Assembly: GCA_021780815.1 (NCBI GenBank)
Contig: JAJXYC010000013.1
Span: forward strand, 124,001-188,000
From: Bacteroidota bacterium
GTDB taxonomy: Bacteria > Bacteroidota > Ignavibacteria > Kapaibacteriales > UBA2268
Direction of reading: 5' to 3'
DNA: 64,000 nucleotides
The notes under the pieces are model-generated. The model was not told where the DNA came from. It searched no databases and saw only the letters and a list, made by a program, of their open reading frames with translations. The translations under genes and the position numbers were made by a program. Of this stretch, positions 55,962 through 64,000 are shown piece after piece (within the stretch, counting starts at the first letter, position 1; every line of letters starts with the position of its first letter).

Positions 55962-57225
55962 TTATAAAATGGATTATTTAAATAAAATTAACGAATTTCT
56001 CGATGGGGAATTACCTCCTGAGGAAAGCAAAGATTTATTTAATAAACTTGCTGAAAATCCTGAGCTTCAGGAAGAGTTGAGGGGATTCGTTACTTTAAAG
56101 AATATGTTCCATCAAGAATTGCTTGAACCGCCTAAAATTGTGAAAACTAACCTTTATGCAAAATTTAATTTGCAAAGAAGTGCCATCTTTTTATCTATGT
56201 TATATGCAATTGGAACATATTTACGAAAAGCTATTTTAAACCCCGTATTTGCAATTACTATTGTCTCATTGCTTTTATTTACAATGGGGTATTTTATTAA
56301 TCAAAAAGAAAATCCTGTAAAATTTAATGCAACACAAAAACAAGAGGTTATTTCTAATAACAATTTACCAAATAAAGCGATTCAAAATAACAAATTAAAC
56401 AATAATGCGACAAACTTTAATAATAAAATACCTATAATCAGTTCTATTGAAAAAAGTGAAGATAAAAAAGCACCGAAAGTATCAAAAGTATCTAATGTGA
56501 CTAATTTGAACAAGAACAGAAATATTGCTGAATTTAATACAGACAATCAAATTGCAAATGCTTCTTCACAAAATTCAGAAGAAGTAAATTTACAACAAAG
56601 TAATGCACAAAATAATATTCAAATACCCCATAGAACAATAGAACCAAGTTTATTTGTAAGTGATTGGAATTTTAATTTTGAAAATTATAAAAATTCAGTT
56701 TCTATAACAAGTCCCGATTATGATTTGGTCCATTTTCTTGAAAGATTTAATATAGGAATATTTAAATCTAATTCAAAATCAACTATTTCAACTAATCTTG
56801 AACCATTAAGCAATCCGTTACTAAATGACTATAATTTTGAGTTAAGTTATTCAGTGAATGAACATAGTTCATTTTCCCTTGAATTAGGTCAAGAAAATTT
56901 CGTCCAACAATATACAGGAACAATAGATAAATCGCAGGCAAATATTACTCAGGTATATACTGCACAATTTTATGGTTTAGGTTATCAATATAATTTTCCG
57001 GAAGTTCGCAGTTTTATGAATATAAGCCCTTATATTAAAATTTTTGGTGGTGGAACAAACGTCGGTCCATTAGCAAAATTATCTACTGGTTTGTTTTATA
57101 GAGTTAATGAAAAATTAGCTTTGCAACTTGGATTTGAAAACTCTTATTTGTTCTATAATTTCCAGAACAATTGGTTTTCTTCGAGCAAATATGGTTTGAT
57201 ATATGGAGTTCAATTAGGATTTTAA
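55951..57225 (+). CDS. Membrane anti-sigma factor with C-terminal outer-membrane-like domain
   Basis: 424 residues. Residues 9-60 (INEFLDGELPPEESKDL, ENPELQEEL) resemble the helical sigma-binding part of zf-HC2-type anti-sigma factors, without zinc ligands. One membrane helix spans about 98-115. Residues about 118-235 are an Asn/Lys/Gln-rich, disordered linker. Residues about 290-424 alternate aromatic and polar residues in hairpins (NFELSYSVNEHSSFSLELG, AQFYGLGYQYNF, LSTGLFYRVNEKLALQLGF), ending in Phe as outer-membrane barrels do. It overlaps the sigma gene by 11 bases, a sign of paired control. The barrel-like end is inference from pattern. Confidence 0.75.
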   Translation: MEDNYKMDYLNKINEFLDGELPPEESKDLFNKLAENPELQEELRGFVTLKNMFHQELLEPPKIVKTNLYAKFNLQRSAIFLSMLYAIGTYLRKAILNPVFAITIVSLLLFTMGYFINQKENPVKFNATQKQEVISNNNLPNKAIQNNKLNNNATNFNNKIPIISSIEKSEDKKAPKVSKVSNVTNLNKNRNIAEFNTDNQIANASSQNSEEVNLQQSNAQNNIQIPHRTIEPSLFVSDWNFNFENYKNSVSITSPDYDLVHFLERFNIGIFKSNSKSTISTNLEPLSNPLLNDYNFELSYSVNEHSSFSLELGQENFVQQYTGTIDKSQANITQVYTAQFYGLGYQYNFPEVRSFMNISPYIKIFGGGTNVGPLAKLSTGLFYRVNEKLALQLGFENSYLFYNFQNNWFSSSKYGLIYGVQLGF

Positions 57226-57257
57226 TTTACGGGTATGAACTATTAAAAAGATAAAAA

Positions 57258-58019
57258 ATGCACTATTTCAATCATAAAATATTGATAATTATTTTTTCGG
57301 TAAGTTATTTACTAATTTATTCTTGTAGTTCACCGTTAGATGTTCCTGCAAATCGTAATATTGAAATTAAAGATGGACCATACAAAAACCCACAAATTAG
57401 CCTTAATCCTACATTTGTTAATTTTGATTTTGTTCTTCCTGATTCAACAAAATTAATGACAATGACCGTTTCTAACAATTTAACAACAAAAATTCTTATT
57501 ACCGATTATTCTTTATATTTTAATGATAGTTATTTTTTATTATTTAATAAAAATGTTCCATTTGTATTAGATGCAAAAGGAGGTGCAAATTCTACTGTGG
57601 AAATTCAACTTGGATTTAAAGGAATTTCGTCTGGAATTTATCAAGATACATTGTTATTTTCAGGAATATTTTATCCGACAGGTTTACTTGAAGCAAAAGT
57701 TCCATATATTTATGCAAATTCAGTTAATTTAGGGAATATCCCTTTAAACCAAAATAGTGAAGGACAAATTATTATTAATAATTTGAGTGAAAGTTCTGCA
57801 ACTATTTCCAAAATTAGATTTTCAAACTTTTCCAATTATTTTAAATTTAAAAATGGTTTTCCAATAGTAATTCAAAGAAATTCCAAAGATACACTTTCTT
57901 TCATTTTTACTCCTTTGACACAAGGTAAATTTCAAGAGAATTTAACTTTTGAAATTACTACTCAGGCACAAAGGAAACTCGTTGATAGTGTGGCTACGAT
58001 ACAGGCTATCGTGAATTAA
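57258..58019 (+). CDS. Lipoprotein with ASH/DUF1573-like immunoglobulin repeats
   Basis: 253 residues. The signal peptide ends LLIYSC, with the lipidated Cys near residue 23. Two beta-sandwich units follow (ISLNPTFVNFDFVLPDS...MTMTVSNN and VNLGNIPLNQNSEGQIIINNLS) with the pattern of ASH or choice-of-anchor D domains, ending in TLSFIFTPLTQGKFQENL. It is probably exposed in the periplasm or on the surface. It lies 32 bases after the anti-sigma gene and may be its partner or a target of the sigma factor. Confidence 0.72.
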   Translation: MHYFNHKILIIIFSVSYLLIYSCSSPLDVPANRNIEIKDGPYKNPQISLNPTFVNFDFVLPDSTKLMTMTVSNNLTTKILITDYSLYFNDSYFLLFNKNVPFVLDAKGGANSTVEIQLGFKGISSGIYQDTLLFSGIFYPTGLLEAKVPYIYANSVNLGNIPLNQNSEGQIIINNLSESSATISKIRFSNFSNYFKFKNGFPIVIQRNSKDTLSFIFTPLTQGKFQENLTFEITTQAQRKLVDSVATIQAIVN

Positions 58020-58081
58020 TCTACCTCTCAAATTAATACTTTTTTTTCTTTAATCGTCTAAATTTGAAAATAATGTAAAAG

Positions 58082-58729
58082 ATGAAGTTCCAAGAGTTTC
58101 AGGATATGCTATCGTCTGGGGAAGGTGTTACTGTTGAATTCAAACGTAAGTGCAAATCACCAGAGAAAATTGCCAAAGAAATTTGTGCCTTTGCAAATAC
58201 AAAAGGTGGAACTTTATTAGTTGGAATTGATGATGATGCTTCTGTTATGGGAATAAAAAGCGAGAAAAGCGAAATTGATATTGTTGAAAAAGCATGTTCT
58301 TTTTATATTTTTCCTGAAATTTATCCCAAATTTGAAATTTTTGAAATTGAAGGCAAAGATATTCTTTGCGTAATAATTAATGAAGGCAATAAAAAACCAT
58401 ACAAAGCATTAAATTATTACGATGAGCAAGGGAACAAGCATTTTCAAGCATTTATTAGAGTTGGAGAAAATTCAGTTCCTGCAAGTTCTGAAATGACAAG
58501 ATTGTTGAAAAGTCAATCGGACAATAAACCTTTAATATTGAGTATTGGTGATAAAGAAAAGAGACTATTTGAATATCTTGAAAAATATGAGCGTGTTTCG
58601 GTTAAAAATTTTGCTGATTTAGTTAATATATCAAATCGCAGAGCTGAAAGATTGCTTATTAGGCTTGTGAGAGCAGGTGTTTTGCAAATCCATACTGATA
58701 CTCACCACGATTACTTTACTTTGATTTAA
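58082..58729 (+). CDS. AlbA_2 (Schlafen-type) domain protein with winged helix
   Basis: 215 residues. The N-terminal AlbA_2 domain (about 1-125) shows GEGVTVEFKRKCKSPEKIAKEICAFANT-KGGTLLVGIDDD, with the conserved Glu and a glycine loop. The C-terminal 70 residues form a winged helix (LFEYLEKYERVSVKNFADLVNISNRRAERLLIRLV). Such proteins are usually called transcription regulators or ATP-binding proteins. A TAAATTTG -7-like box at 58059-58066 suggests its own promoter. A weak hairpin (58723-58730 with 58741-58748) lies at its end. Confidence 0.82.
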   Translation: MKFQEFQDMLSSGEGVTVEFKRKCKSPEKIAKEICAFANTKGGTLLVGIDDDASVMGIKSEKSEIDIVEKACSFYIFPEIYPKFEIFEIEGKDILCVIINEGNKKPYKALNYYDEQGNKHFQAFIRVGENSVPASSEMTRLLKSQSDNKPLILSIGDKEKRLFEYLEKYERVSVKNFADLVNISNRRAERLLIRLVRAGVLQIHTDTHHDYFTLI

Positions 58730-58749
58730 ACCCATTTTTATTTAAATCA

Positions 58750-59346
58750 TCATTTGCTTCTAACACTAAAAAATAAAAATACTGAAAGAACTGAGGCTGT
58801 TATTACAATTGCAGGTTCAAAGATTTCATCAAAAAAACTTTTCTTTACTGGTGGAAATTTACCTTTTGTAAATGGGAAATTGTTGTCTTCTATATAAGGG
58901 AAATTATCATCTGATATTTTATCTGTATAGGTATTTTTGCTGAATACAATTTCTTTGATTGAACCATCTTTTTCAACCTGAAAAATTGAAATATTAAGTG
59001 CAATAGTTCTATAAATTAAATTTGATACATTTTCATATTTAATTTCAAAGTTACTTACAAAAAATTTAAAATACGGATACGGCTCATCTTTTGTGTTTTC
59101 AAGTTGTATATTTGAATTGTCAAGTATTTTTTGGAGAGTAAAATTTAAAAAATAATCATTAGAATTATCTTGGGCTGTCATCTTTAATTCTTTCAAACCT
59201 GTTGTTTGTAATTGAGAAAGAAATTGATGTGAGACTGAAGTTAAAATAGAATCAATAATATTTTTGTTAGTTTCTACCGAAACATTAGACCAACTGATTG
59301 AAATAGACAATAAAAAGACAAAGAAAAGCAATGCAACTTGTTTCAT
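58750..59346 (-). CDS. Secreted, membrane-anchored protein of unknown function
   Basis: 198 residues. A signal peptide (LLFFVFLLSISISW, cut after about 20) precedes a mixed alpha/beta region of 140 residues without known motifs. A membrane helix near the C-terminus (about 176-194, FEPAIVITASVLSVFLFF) is followed by RSK. The soluble part should thus face the periplasm. It overlaps the upstream gene by 4 bases, so the two proteins are probably made together. Confidence 0.7.
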   Translation of the reverse strand: MKQVALLFFVFLLSISISWSNVSVETNKNIIDSILTSVSHQFLSQLQTTGLKELKMTAQDNSNDYFLNFTLQKILDNSNIQLENTKDEPYPYFKFFVSNFEIKYENVSNLIYRTIALNISIFQVEKDGSIKEIVFSKNTYTDKISDDNFPYIEDNNFPFTKGKFPPVKKSFFDEIFEPAIVITASVLSVFLFFSVRSK

Positions 59347-59837
59347 TTCTTTAATATCGTTTTAATTTGATAAAATGTTCTTAAAAGTTCTCTTTCATTG
59401 TTATATATTGATGGATTTATTCGAATAGACCGATATTTAGAAATTTTTAATTTAATTAACCTTGTTGTTCTATTTTTATTAAAAGGATTTCTAATTAATG
59501 AAATTTTCAACACTTTTTCCCAAGGAATTGCTCTTGTTCTTTCTCTATTAGAAAAAATAATTTTGTCTATTGATAATATTAATTCTTGTTTAAACCATTT
59601 TTGATAAATTAAAGAGCCAAATGTGATAACAATAAATAATAAAAGGATAATTATAATGGGGTGGTAAACTGCATGAATTATTTTGCTATTTGAAATGGAT
59701 TCTTTAATTAACAAAAAAGCACTTAAAATAATTAAATAAATGCTCAATGCTTTCCAATAATAATCCTTTCGTGTGGAAAATACTTGTGGAACAGATAAGT
59801 TGTTTTTTTGATTATTGTTGTTAGTTTCAATATCCAT
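59343..59837 (-). CDS. Two-helix membrane protein with PH-like domain
   Basis: 164 residues. Two membrane helices (about 30-46 and 55-75) precede a C-terminal beta-rich region of about 85 residues (LILSIDKIIFSNRERTRAIPWEKVLKISLIRN) that reads like the bacterial PH domains of YdbS/YcxB-type proteins, with the W-x-x-V turn. The domain would be cytoplasmic. A TAATTTTG box on its strand lies at 59871-59878, 34 bases away. It is coupled to the gene at 58750-59346. Function unknown. Confidence 0.68.
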   Translation of the reverse strand: MDIETNNNNQKNNLSVPQVFSTRKDYYWKALSIYLIILSAFLLIKESISNSKIIHAVYHPIIIILLLFIVITFGSLIYQKWFKQELILSIDKIIFSNRERTRAIPWEKVLKISLIRNPFNKNRTTRLIKLKISKYRSIRINPSIYNNERELLRTFYQIKTILKK

Positions 59838-59938
59838 AAAATCAAATCACTTCGAAAATTTTCATAAAATCAAAATTACAAATAAAATTTTAACAAAATA
59901 TAAAAATAAAATTATTCATTCTATAAAAAGAATCTATT

Positions 59939-61042
59939 TTAAATTTCACCCTCTAAATATTTAACAATATAATTTGCAATATCTGAGGCAGCTTGAGGTT
60001 TAGCTAACCTTTTGGTACAAAGTTCCATTTCTTTTAATTTATTTGGATTACCAATTAAGTCAGAGATTGTATTGAATAAAGTAACTGATATTGAGTTTTG
60101 ATTTAATACAACAGAAGCACCTGTTTTTTCAAAATAACGAGCATTATATTCTTGTTCGTTATTAGAAGCGATAGCTAGTGGAATGAAAATTGCAGGTTTG
60201 CCAACCAGAGCAATTTCAGACAAAGTAGATGCGCCAGACCTTGAAACTACTAAATCCGATGCACTGTAACAAGTTGCCATATCGTCAATAAAATTAAATT
60301 GTAAAATCCCTTTTGGTAAATCAGAACTTGACTTTTGGGAATAAGTATCACCTGTTTGCCAAATAATTTGAATATCATTATTAATAAATTTATCCAAATT
60401 ATTTTCAACAACATCGTTAATTGCTTTTGAGCCAAGACTTCCACCAAAGATAAATACAACTTTTTTATTCGGGTCTAAATTGAGTTTTAAACAAGCTTCT
60501 TCTTTACTTAAAATATTCTCAAAAGTATTTCGAATAGGATTGCCAGTGTAAATCAATTTACCAACAGGTTTGTTTTGAAAAAAATCTTTAGTTTCTTGAA
60601 AAGAAGTGAAAATAGCAGTTGCATTTTTTGCTAAAATAGAAATCGTTTTTCCTGGATTAAAGTTTGATTCCATTAAAAATAAAGGCACGTTACTTTTAAC
60701 TCCTGCAATACTTGGGGGATAACTTATATAAGCCCCCGTTGCAATTACTGCATCAATATTATATTTTTTGATAAGTTTTTTAACAATATTTTCACTTTGT
60801 TTGATTTTAAAAGGTAAAAGGATATTTCTGATTGAAAATAAACTTTTGATACCTTCAATTTCAATTGGGTGAAACTGATAACCAAGAGAAGGGATTATTT
60901 TCCCTTCTAATTTATCTTTTCTACCGCAAAAATGGAAAGAAAAATCTTTTGAAAGTTTTGAAAGTTCTTCTACAACAGAAATTGCAGGGAAAAGATGTCC
61001 ACCTGTTCCACCAGCTGCTATTAAAAAATTATAGTTTTTCAT
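59939..61042 (-). CDS. murG: UDP-N-acetylglucosamine transferase MurG
   Basis: 367 residues. The first glycine loop AAGGTGGHLFPA, the second FIFGGSLGSKAIND and the donor-site SRSGASTLSEIALVGKPAIFIP mark MurG, a GT28 enzyme. It adds GlcNAc to lipid I, giving lipid II, at the inner face of the membrane. It stands alone rather than in a division cluster. A TAAATTTG -7-like box on its strand at 61064-61071 lies 22 bases before the start. Confidence 0.97.
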   Translation of the reverse strand: MKNYNFLIAAGGTGGHLFPAISVVEELSKLSKDFSFHFCGRKDKLEGKIIPSLGYQFHPIEIEGIKSLFSIRNILLPFKIKQSENIVKKLIKKYNIDAVIATGAYISYPPSIAGVKSNVPLFLMESNFNPGKTISILAKNATAIFTSFQETKDFFQNKPVGKLIYTGNPIRNTFENILSKEEACLKLNLDPNKKVVFIFGGSLGSKAINDVVENNLDKFINNDIQIIWQTGDTYSQKSSSDLPKGILQFNFIDDMATCYSASDLVVSRSGASTLSEIALVGKPAIFIPLAIASNNEQEYNARYFEKTGASVVLNQNSISVTLFNTISDLIGNPNKLKEMELCTKRLAKPQAASDIANYIVKYLEGEI

Positions 61043-61159
61043 TTTATTATTTTAAAAACAGAGCAAATTTACTAATTTTTTTACTATTTTTAAATTTTAT
61101 TTGATATTTATTCGTTTAAATACCAGTTTATTATTTTTTCAAAATTAAGGATTAGTTTA

Positions 61160-61873
61160 ATGAAAAAGTATTTTGCAGTATTAATGCTTTTCTTCGTATC
61201 GGTAGGTTTTGTATTTGCTCAACCTAAGCTTGAAATCGTTGGAGGAAATACTTATGATTTTGGCAAATCTAACCCAAAAAATTCGCCATTAAAAGTAACA
61301 ATAAAGATTAAAAATGCTGGAACAGAACTTCTTAAAATTAAAGAAGTAAAACCAGGTTGTGGTTGTACAAATGCACCTATTAAGAAAAATGATTTGGCAC
61401 CAGGTGAGATAACTGATTTAGATGTTACTTTGAATATTTCTACATATACAGGAGATATAACAAAGTCTATTCGTATTACTTCAAATGATCCTAAAAATGC
61501 TGATACATACTTGTATCTTAAAGCATTTGTGTATCGTCCAGTTGTAGTTGAACCATCTCAATATTTGGGTAAAAGCATTATTTACGTTAACGAACCGACT
61601 GTTTTTAATTATCAGCTTGCAAACAAAACTGATAAACCTGTTACCATTACTGGAGTGAAAACTTCCCCTGATGATGCTACTCTTGATATTAAACAAGGTG
61701 ATGTAATACCTCCAAATTCTGAAAAGAAATACACAATCCAATATATTGCAAAGCAAAAAGGTAGATTAAATGGAAGTCTTGTAATTTCAACAAATCAACC
61801 TGATACCAAAGAAGTTCAAATATATTTTTATGGGAATATAATTCCTCGTGATGAGCAAAAACAACCTAAATAA
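61160..61873 (+). CDS. Secreted DUF1573 protein
   Basis: 237 residues with a signal peptide ending GFVFAQ. The DUF1573 domain (about 25-120) has YDFGKSNPKNSPLKVTIKIKN and the conserved GCGCTNAPI Cys pair, then NDPKNADTYLYLKAFV. A second immunoglobulin-like unit follows (YVNEPTVFNYQLANKTDKPVTI). These proteins are abundant in Bacteroidota envelopes, but their roles are mostly unknown. cinA starts 29 bases after it. Confidence 0.88.
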   Translation: MKKYFAVLMLFFVSVGFVFAQPKLEIVGGNTYDFGKSNPKNSPLKVTIKIKNAGTELLKIKEVKPGCGCTNAPIKKNDLAPGEITDLDVTLNISTYTGDITKSIRITSNDPKNADTYLYLKAFVYRPVVVEPSQYLGKSIIYVNEPTVFNYQLANKTDKPVTITGVKTSPDDATLDIKQGDVIPPNSEKKYTIQYIAKQKGRLNGSLVISTNQPDTKEVQIYFYGNIIPRDEQKQPK

Positions 61874-61902
61874 GCCAATAAGAAACAATAAACACACAAA
61901 AT

Positions 61903-63165
61903 ATGCTAAAAGTTTCTTTAATTACGATTGGCGATGAAATCCGAATAGGTCAAATTATTAATACAAATGCCGCCTGGTTAAGCAATGAATTAACCAGGCT
62001 TGGTGTTTTTGTATCTAAACATATTACAATTGGTGATGATTTTGAATTAATGATAGAAGTGATTAATGAACAAATTCGGCATAATGATTTTGTTATTACA
62101 ACAGGTGGTTTGGGACCTACGCATGACGATATAACAAAACCTGTTTTACTGAAAATCTTTAATGATGAACTTATTGAAGATAAAACTACAATAAATTACC
62201 TTGAAGAATTTTTTAGAACAAGGAATTGGGCTTTAACGGAACGTAATAGGCAACAATCTTTAGTTCCATCAAAAGCCAAATTACTTCCTAACAAAATTGG
62301 AACAGCACCTGGTTTACTTTTTGAAAAAGAGGGTAAATATATAATTTCTTTACCGGGTGTTCCGTCCGAAATGAAATATATAACTACGAACTCCATTTTA
62401 CCTTTAATAAAGCAGAAAATGGAAGAAAAAAATGAAAACGTAGTTTTGTATAAGACTTTGAATGTTGCTGGCATATTTGAATCTAACCTTGCGGATTTAA
62501 TCGGAAATCCAAACATCTTTTTAGGAGAAAAATCATCTCTTGCTTTTTTACCAAGCTATCAAGGAATAAAATTGCGAATCGGGACTATTCAAGATAATTT
62601 TGAATTTGCCAAAAAAGAAATAGAGCGTATTAGAAAAATCTTGTATGATAAAGCAGGTAGTTATATTTGGTCAGAAGATAAAGAAAATCTTGCAGAAGTT
62701 TTAGGACAGTTATTATTGCAAGAAAAAAAGACGTTATCTGTTGCCGAATCTTGTACAGGTGGTTGGTTAGGGCGCGAAATTACAGCAGTTGCCGGTTCAA
62801 GCGAATATTTTCTTGGGGGTATAATTTCGTATTCAAATGAAGTAAAAATTAACCAATTAAAAGTTTCCAAAGAAACAATTGAACGATACGGTGCAGTAAG
62901 TCAACAAACTGCATTTGAAATGGCAAAGAATGTTCGTGAAATATTTTCAAGTAATTACAGCATTGCCATCACAGGAATAGCAGGGCCATCTGGTGGTACA
63001 GTTGATAAACCAGTAGGTACAGTTTGGATAGGTCTTGCTACGGAAGATAATGTGCAGACTTTCAATTATAATTTTGGTAATGAAAGAAGCATAAATCGTG
63101 AAAGAGCAGTTGGCACTTCTTTACTCCTCCTTTTACAAGCAATAAAAAATAACAAAAAATTGTAA
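61903..63165 (+). CDS. cinA: CinA family protein (nicotinamide-nucleotide amidohydrolase)
   Basis: 420 residues. The N-terminal MoaB-like domain has LITIGDEIRIGQIINTN, TTGGLGPTHDDITK and SLPGVPSEMKY. The C-terminal PncC-type deamidase domain has TLSVAESCTGGWLGREIT and ITGIAGPSGGT. The full-length form recycles NMN to nicotinate mononucleotide and may act on ADP-ribose. It is transcribed with, or soon after, the DUF1573 gene. Confidence 0.94.
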   Translation: MLKVSLITIGDEIRIGQIINTNAAWLSNELTRLGVFVSKHITIGDDFELMIEVINEQIRHNDFVITTGGLGPTHDDITKPVLLKIFNDELIEDKTTINYLEEFFRTRNWALTERNRQQSLVPSKAKLLPNKIGTAPGLLFEKEGKYIISLPGVPSEMKYITTNSILPLIKQKMEEKNENVVLYKTLNVAGIFESNLADLIGNPNIFLGEKSSLAFLPSYQGIKLRIGTIQDNFEFAKKEIERIRKILYDKAGSYIWSEDKENLAEVLGQLLLQEKKTLSVAESCTGGWLGREITAVAGSSEYFLGGIISYSNEVKINQLKVSKETIERYGAVSQQTAFEMAKNVREIFSSNYSIAITGIAGPSGGTVDKPVGTVWIGLATEDNVQTFNYNFGNERSINRERAVGTSLLLLLQAIKNNKKL

Positions 63166-63240
63166 ATAAAATTCTTTTTTTTTGTAATTTTATTTTTTTT
63201 ATAAATCACTTTTTATTTATTTTATAAACAGGAATATTTT

Positions 63241-64000
63241 ATGGGAAGTGTAATATTATCAGCGGCGAGAACGCCGGTAGGTTCTTATTTAGGAACATTG
63301 TCAAGTTTGTCAGCTCCTCAGTTAGGTGCAACTGCAATAAAAGAAGCAGTAACGAGAGCAAAAATTAATAAAGATGCAATTAACGAAGTAATAATGGGAA
63401 ATGTATTGCAAGGTGGAGTAGGGCAAGCACCTGCAAGACAATCTGCAATTTATTCAGGATTAAGTGTTCATGTAGAATGTATGACAGTAAACAAAGTATG
63501 TGGAAGTGGGCTTAAAGCTGTTATGCTTGCTGACCAAGCTATTAAAACAGATGATGCTGAACTTATTGTTGCTGGTGGTATGGAATCTATGAGTAATGCT
63601 CCATATTTCCTTAAAAAAGCTCGTAATGGCTATCGTATGGGTCATGGTGAATTAATTGATTTAATGATTCATGATGGACTTTGGGATGTTTACAAAAATA
63701 TACATATGGGTATGGCAGGTGAACTATGTTCCGAAACATACAATATATCAAGAGAAGAACAAGATGAGTATGCAATAATGAGTTATAAAAGGGCTATTGA
63801 AGCTACTGAAAATGGAAATTTCATTGATGAAATTATTCCTGTCGAAATTCCTGCTAAAACTGGTTCAATTAAAATTGATAAAGATGAAGAACCTTTTAAA
63901 GTAAATTTTGATAAAATTAAAAGTTTAAAACCTGCTTTCAAATCTGATGGAGTAATTACTGCGGCAAATGCTTCTTCAATTAATGACGGTGCTTCTGCAT
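63241..64000 (+). CDS. Acetyl-CoA acetyltransferase (thiolase), 3' end outside the window
   Basis: The first 253 codons are visible and open to the window edge; the rest lies outside. The N-terminal motif is LSAARTPVGSYLG; the acyl-binding catalytic Cys is C87 in NKVCGSGLKA; GGMESMSNAPY and MGMAGELCSETY follow, and ANASSINDGASA ends the visible part. These match biosynthetic thiolases that join or split acetyl-CoA and acetoacetyl-CoA. The gene has an upstream gap of 75 T-rich bases. Confidence 0.95.
   Translation, partial: MGSVILSAARTPVGSYLGTLSSLSAPQLGATAIKEAVTRAKINKDAINEVIMGNVLQGGVGQAPARQSAIYSGLSVHVECMTVNKVCGSGLKAVMLADQAIKTDDAELIVAGGMESMSNAPYFLKKARNGYRMGHGELIDLMIHDGLWDVYKNIHMGMAGELCSETYNISREEQDEYAIMSYKRAIEATENGNFIDEIIPVEIPAKTGSIKIDKDEEPFKVNFDKIKSLKPAFKSDGVITAANASSINDGASA

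Noticed and set aside
1-64000. tRNA, rRNA, CRISPR arrays, phage or transposase genes
   Set aside because: I looked through all gaps and found no cloverleaf-like or repeat-spacer pattern and no integrase or transposase motif; the only mobile-type sequence is the small palindrome at 24238-24319.

Overview
The window is AT-rich (about 30% GC by eye) and comes from a Gram-negative bacterium of the Bacteroidota / Chlorobi-Ignavibacteria / Kapabacteria group. The signs are a PorX-type regulator with a PglZ domain, Bacteroidota-style promoters (-7 box TAnnTTTG, seen again and again 20-60 bases before genes), the order pheT - coiled coil - zapA - 6S RNA - rny, DUF1573 and M49 proteins, a malic enzyme-phosphotransacetylase fusion and a serine-palmitoyltransferase-like enzyme. 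Genes are densely packed on both strands. I found no tRNA, rRNA, CRISPR array, prophage or insertion sequence, so this is a core-genome stretch with a few lineage-specific islands.

Layout. 1-5.2 kb: end of an upstream gene, porX, a LOG-family protein, a small unknown and a periplasmic TPR protein. 5.4-14.3 kb: pheT, a long coiled-coil protein, zapA, a 6S-like RNA, rny, an M48 lipoprotein protease, pyrF and rsgA. 14.4-18.1 kb: gcvT, ridA, a sugar-nucleotide epimerase and a ROK kinase. 18.4-24.2 kb: an NlpC/P60 hydrolase, an OmpR-type two-component pair with a secreted Lys/Ala-rich peptide behind it, a C1-type cysteine peptidase and mraY. 24.2-28.8 kb: a palindromic repeat, an M49 lipoprotein peptidase, an ABC permease coupled to plsY, a dCMP deaminase and a small secreted protein. 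28.9-33.0 kb (minus): recX, a sensor kinase and a sigma-54 activator. 33.2-39.4 kb: glycerophosphodiesterase, DUF971, hutU, DUF486 and topA. 39.7-48.1 kb: an AddA-type helicase-nuclease, biotin carboxylase, biotin carrier and malic enzyme. 48.1-54.3 kb: SPT-like enzyme, alkyltransferase-like protein, a redox cluster (flavodoxin-fold protein, thioredoxin, DUF6132, DUF1858), PBP4 and a second ABC permease. 54.3-58.7 kb: a receiver-CheD fusion and an ECF sigma factor with an unusual membrane anti-sigma factor, a lipoprotein and an AlbA_2 protein. 58.7-64 kb: two membrane proteins, murG, DUF1573, cinA and the start of a thiolase gene.

Most genes are housekeeping: cell wall (mraY, murG, dacB, nlpC), RNA turnover and ribosome assembly (rny, rsgA), DNA topology and repair (topA, addA, recX), lipid synthesis (plsY, SPT, biotin carboxylase) and C4/C2 metabolism (malic enzyme, thiolase). 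Envelope sensing is a strong theme: porX, two kinase-regulator pairs and the sigma/anti-sigma module.

The most unusual items are: (1) the anti-sigma factor at 55951-57225, which looks like a cytoplasmic sigma-binding domain, one inner-membrane segment, a disordered linker of about 120 residues and a C-terminal domain resembling outer-membrane beta strands; (2) a response regulator whose output domain is CheD (54320-55279); (3) a cysteine peptidase and an alkyltransferase-like protein with altered active-site positions; (4) two ABC sugar/glycerol-phosphate-type permeases 27 kb apart, one translationally coupled to plsY. All functions here come from reading motifs and composition, with no database search.
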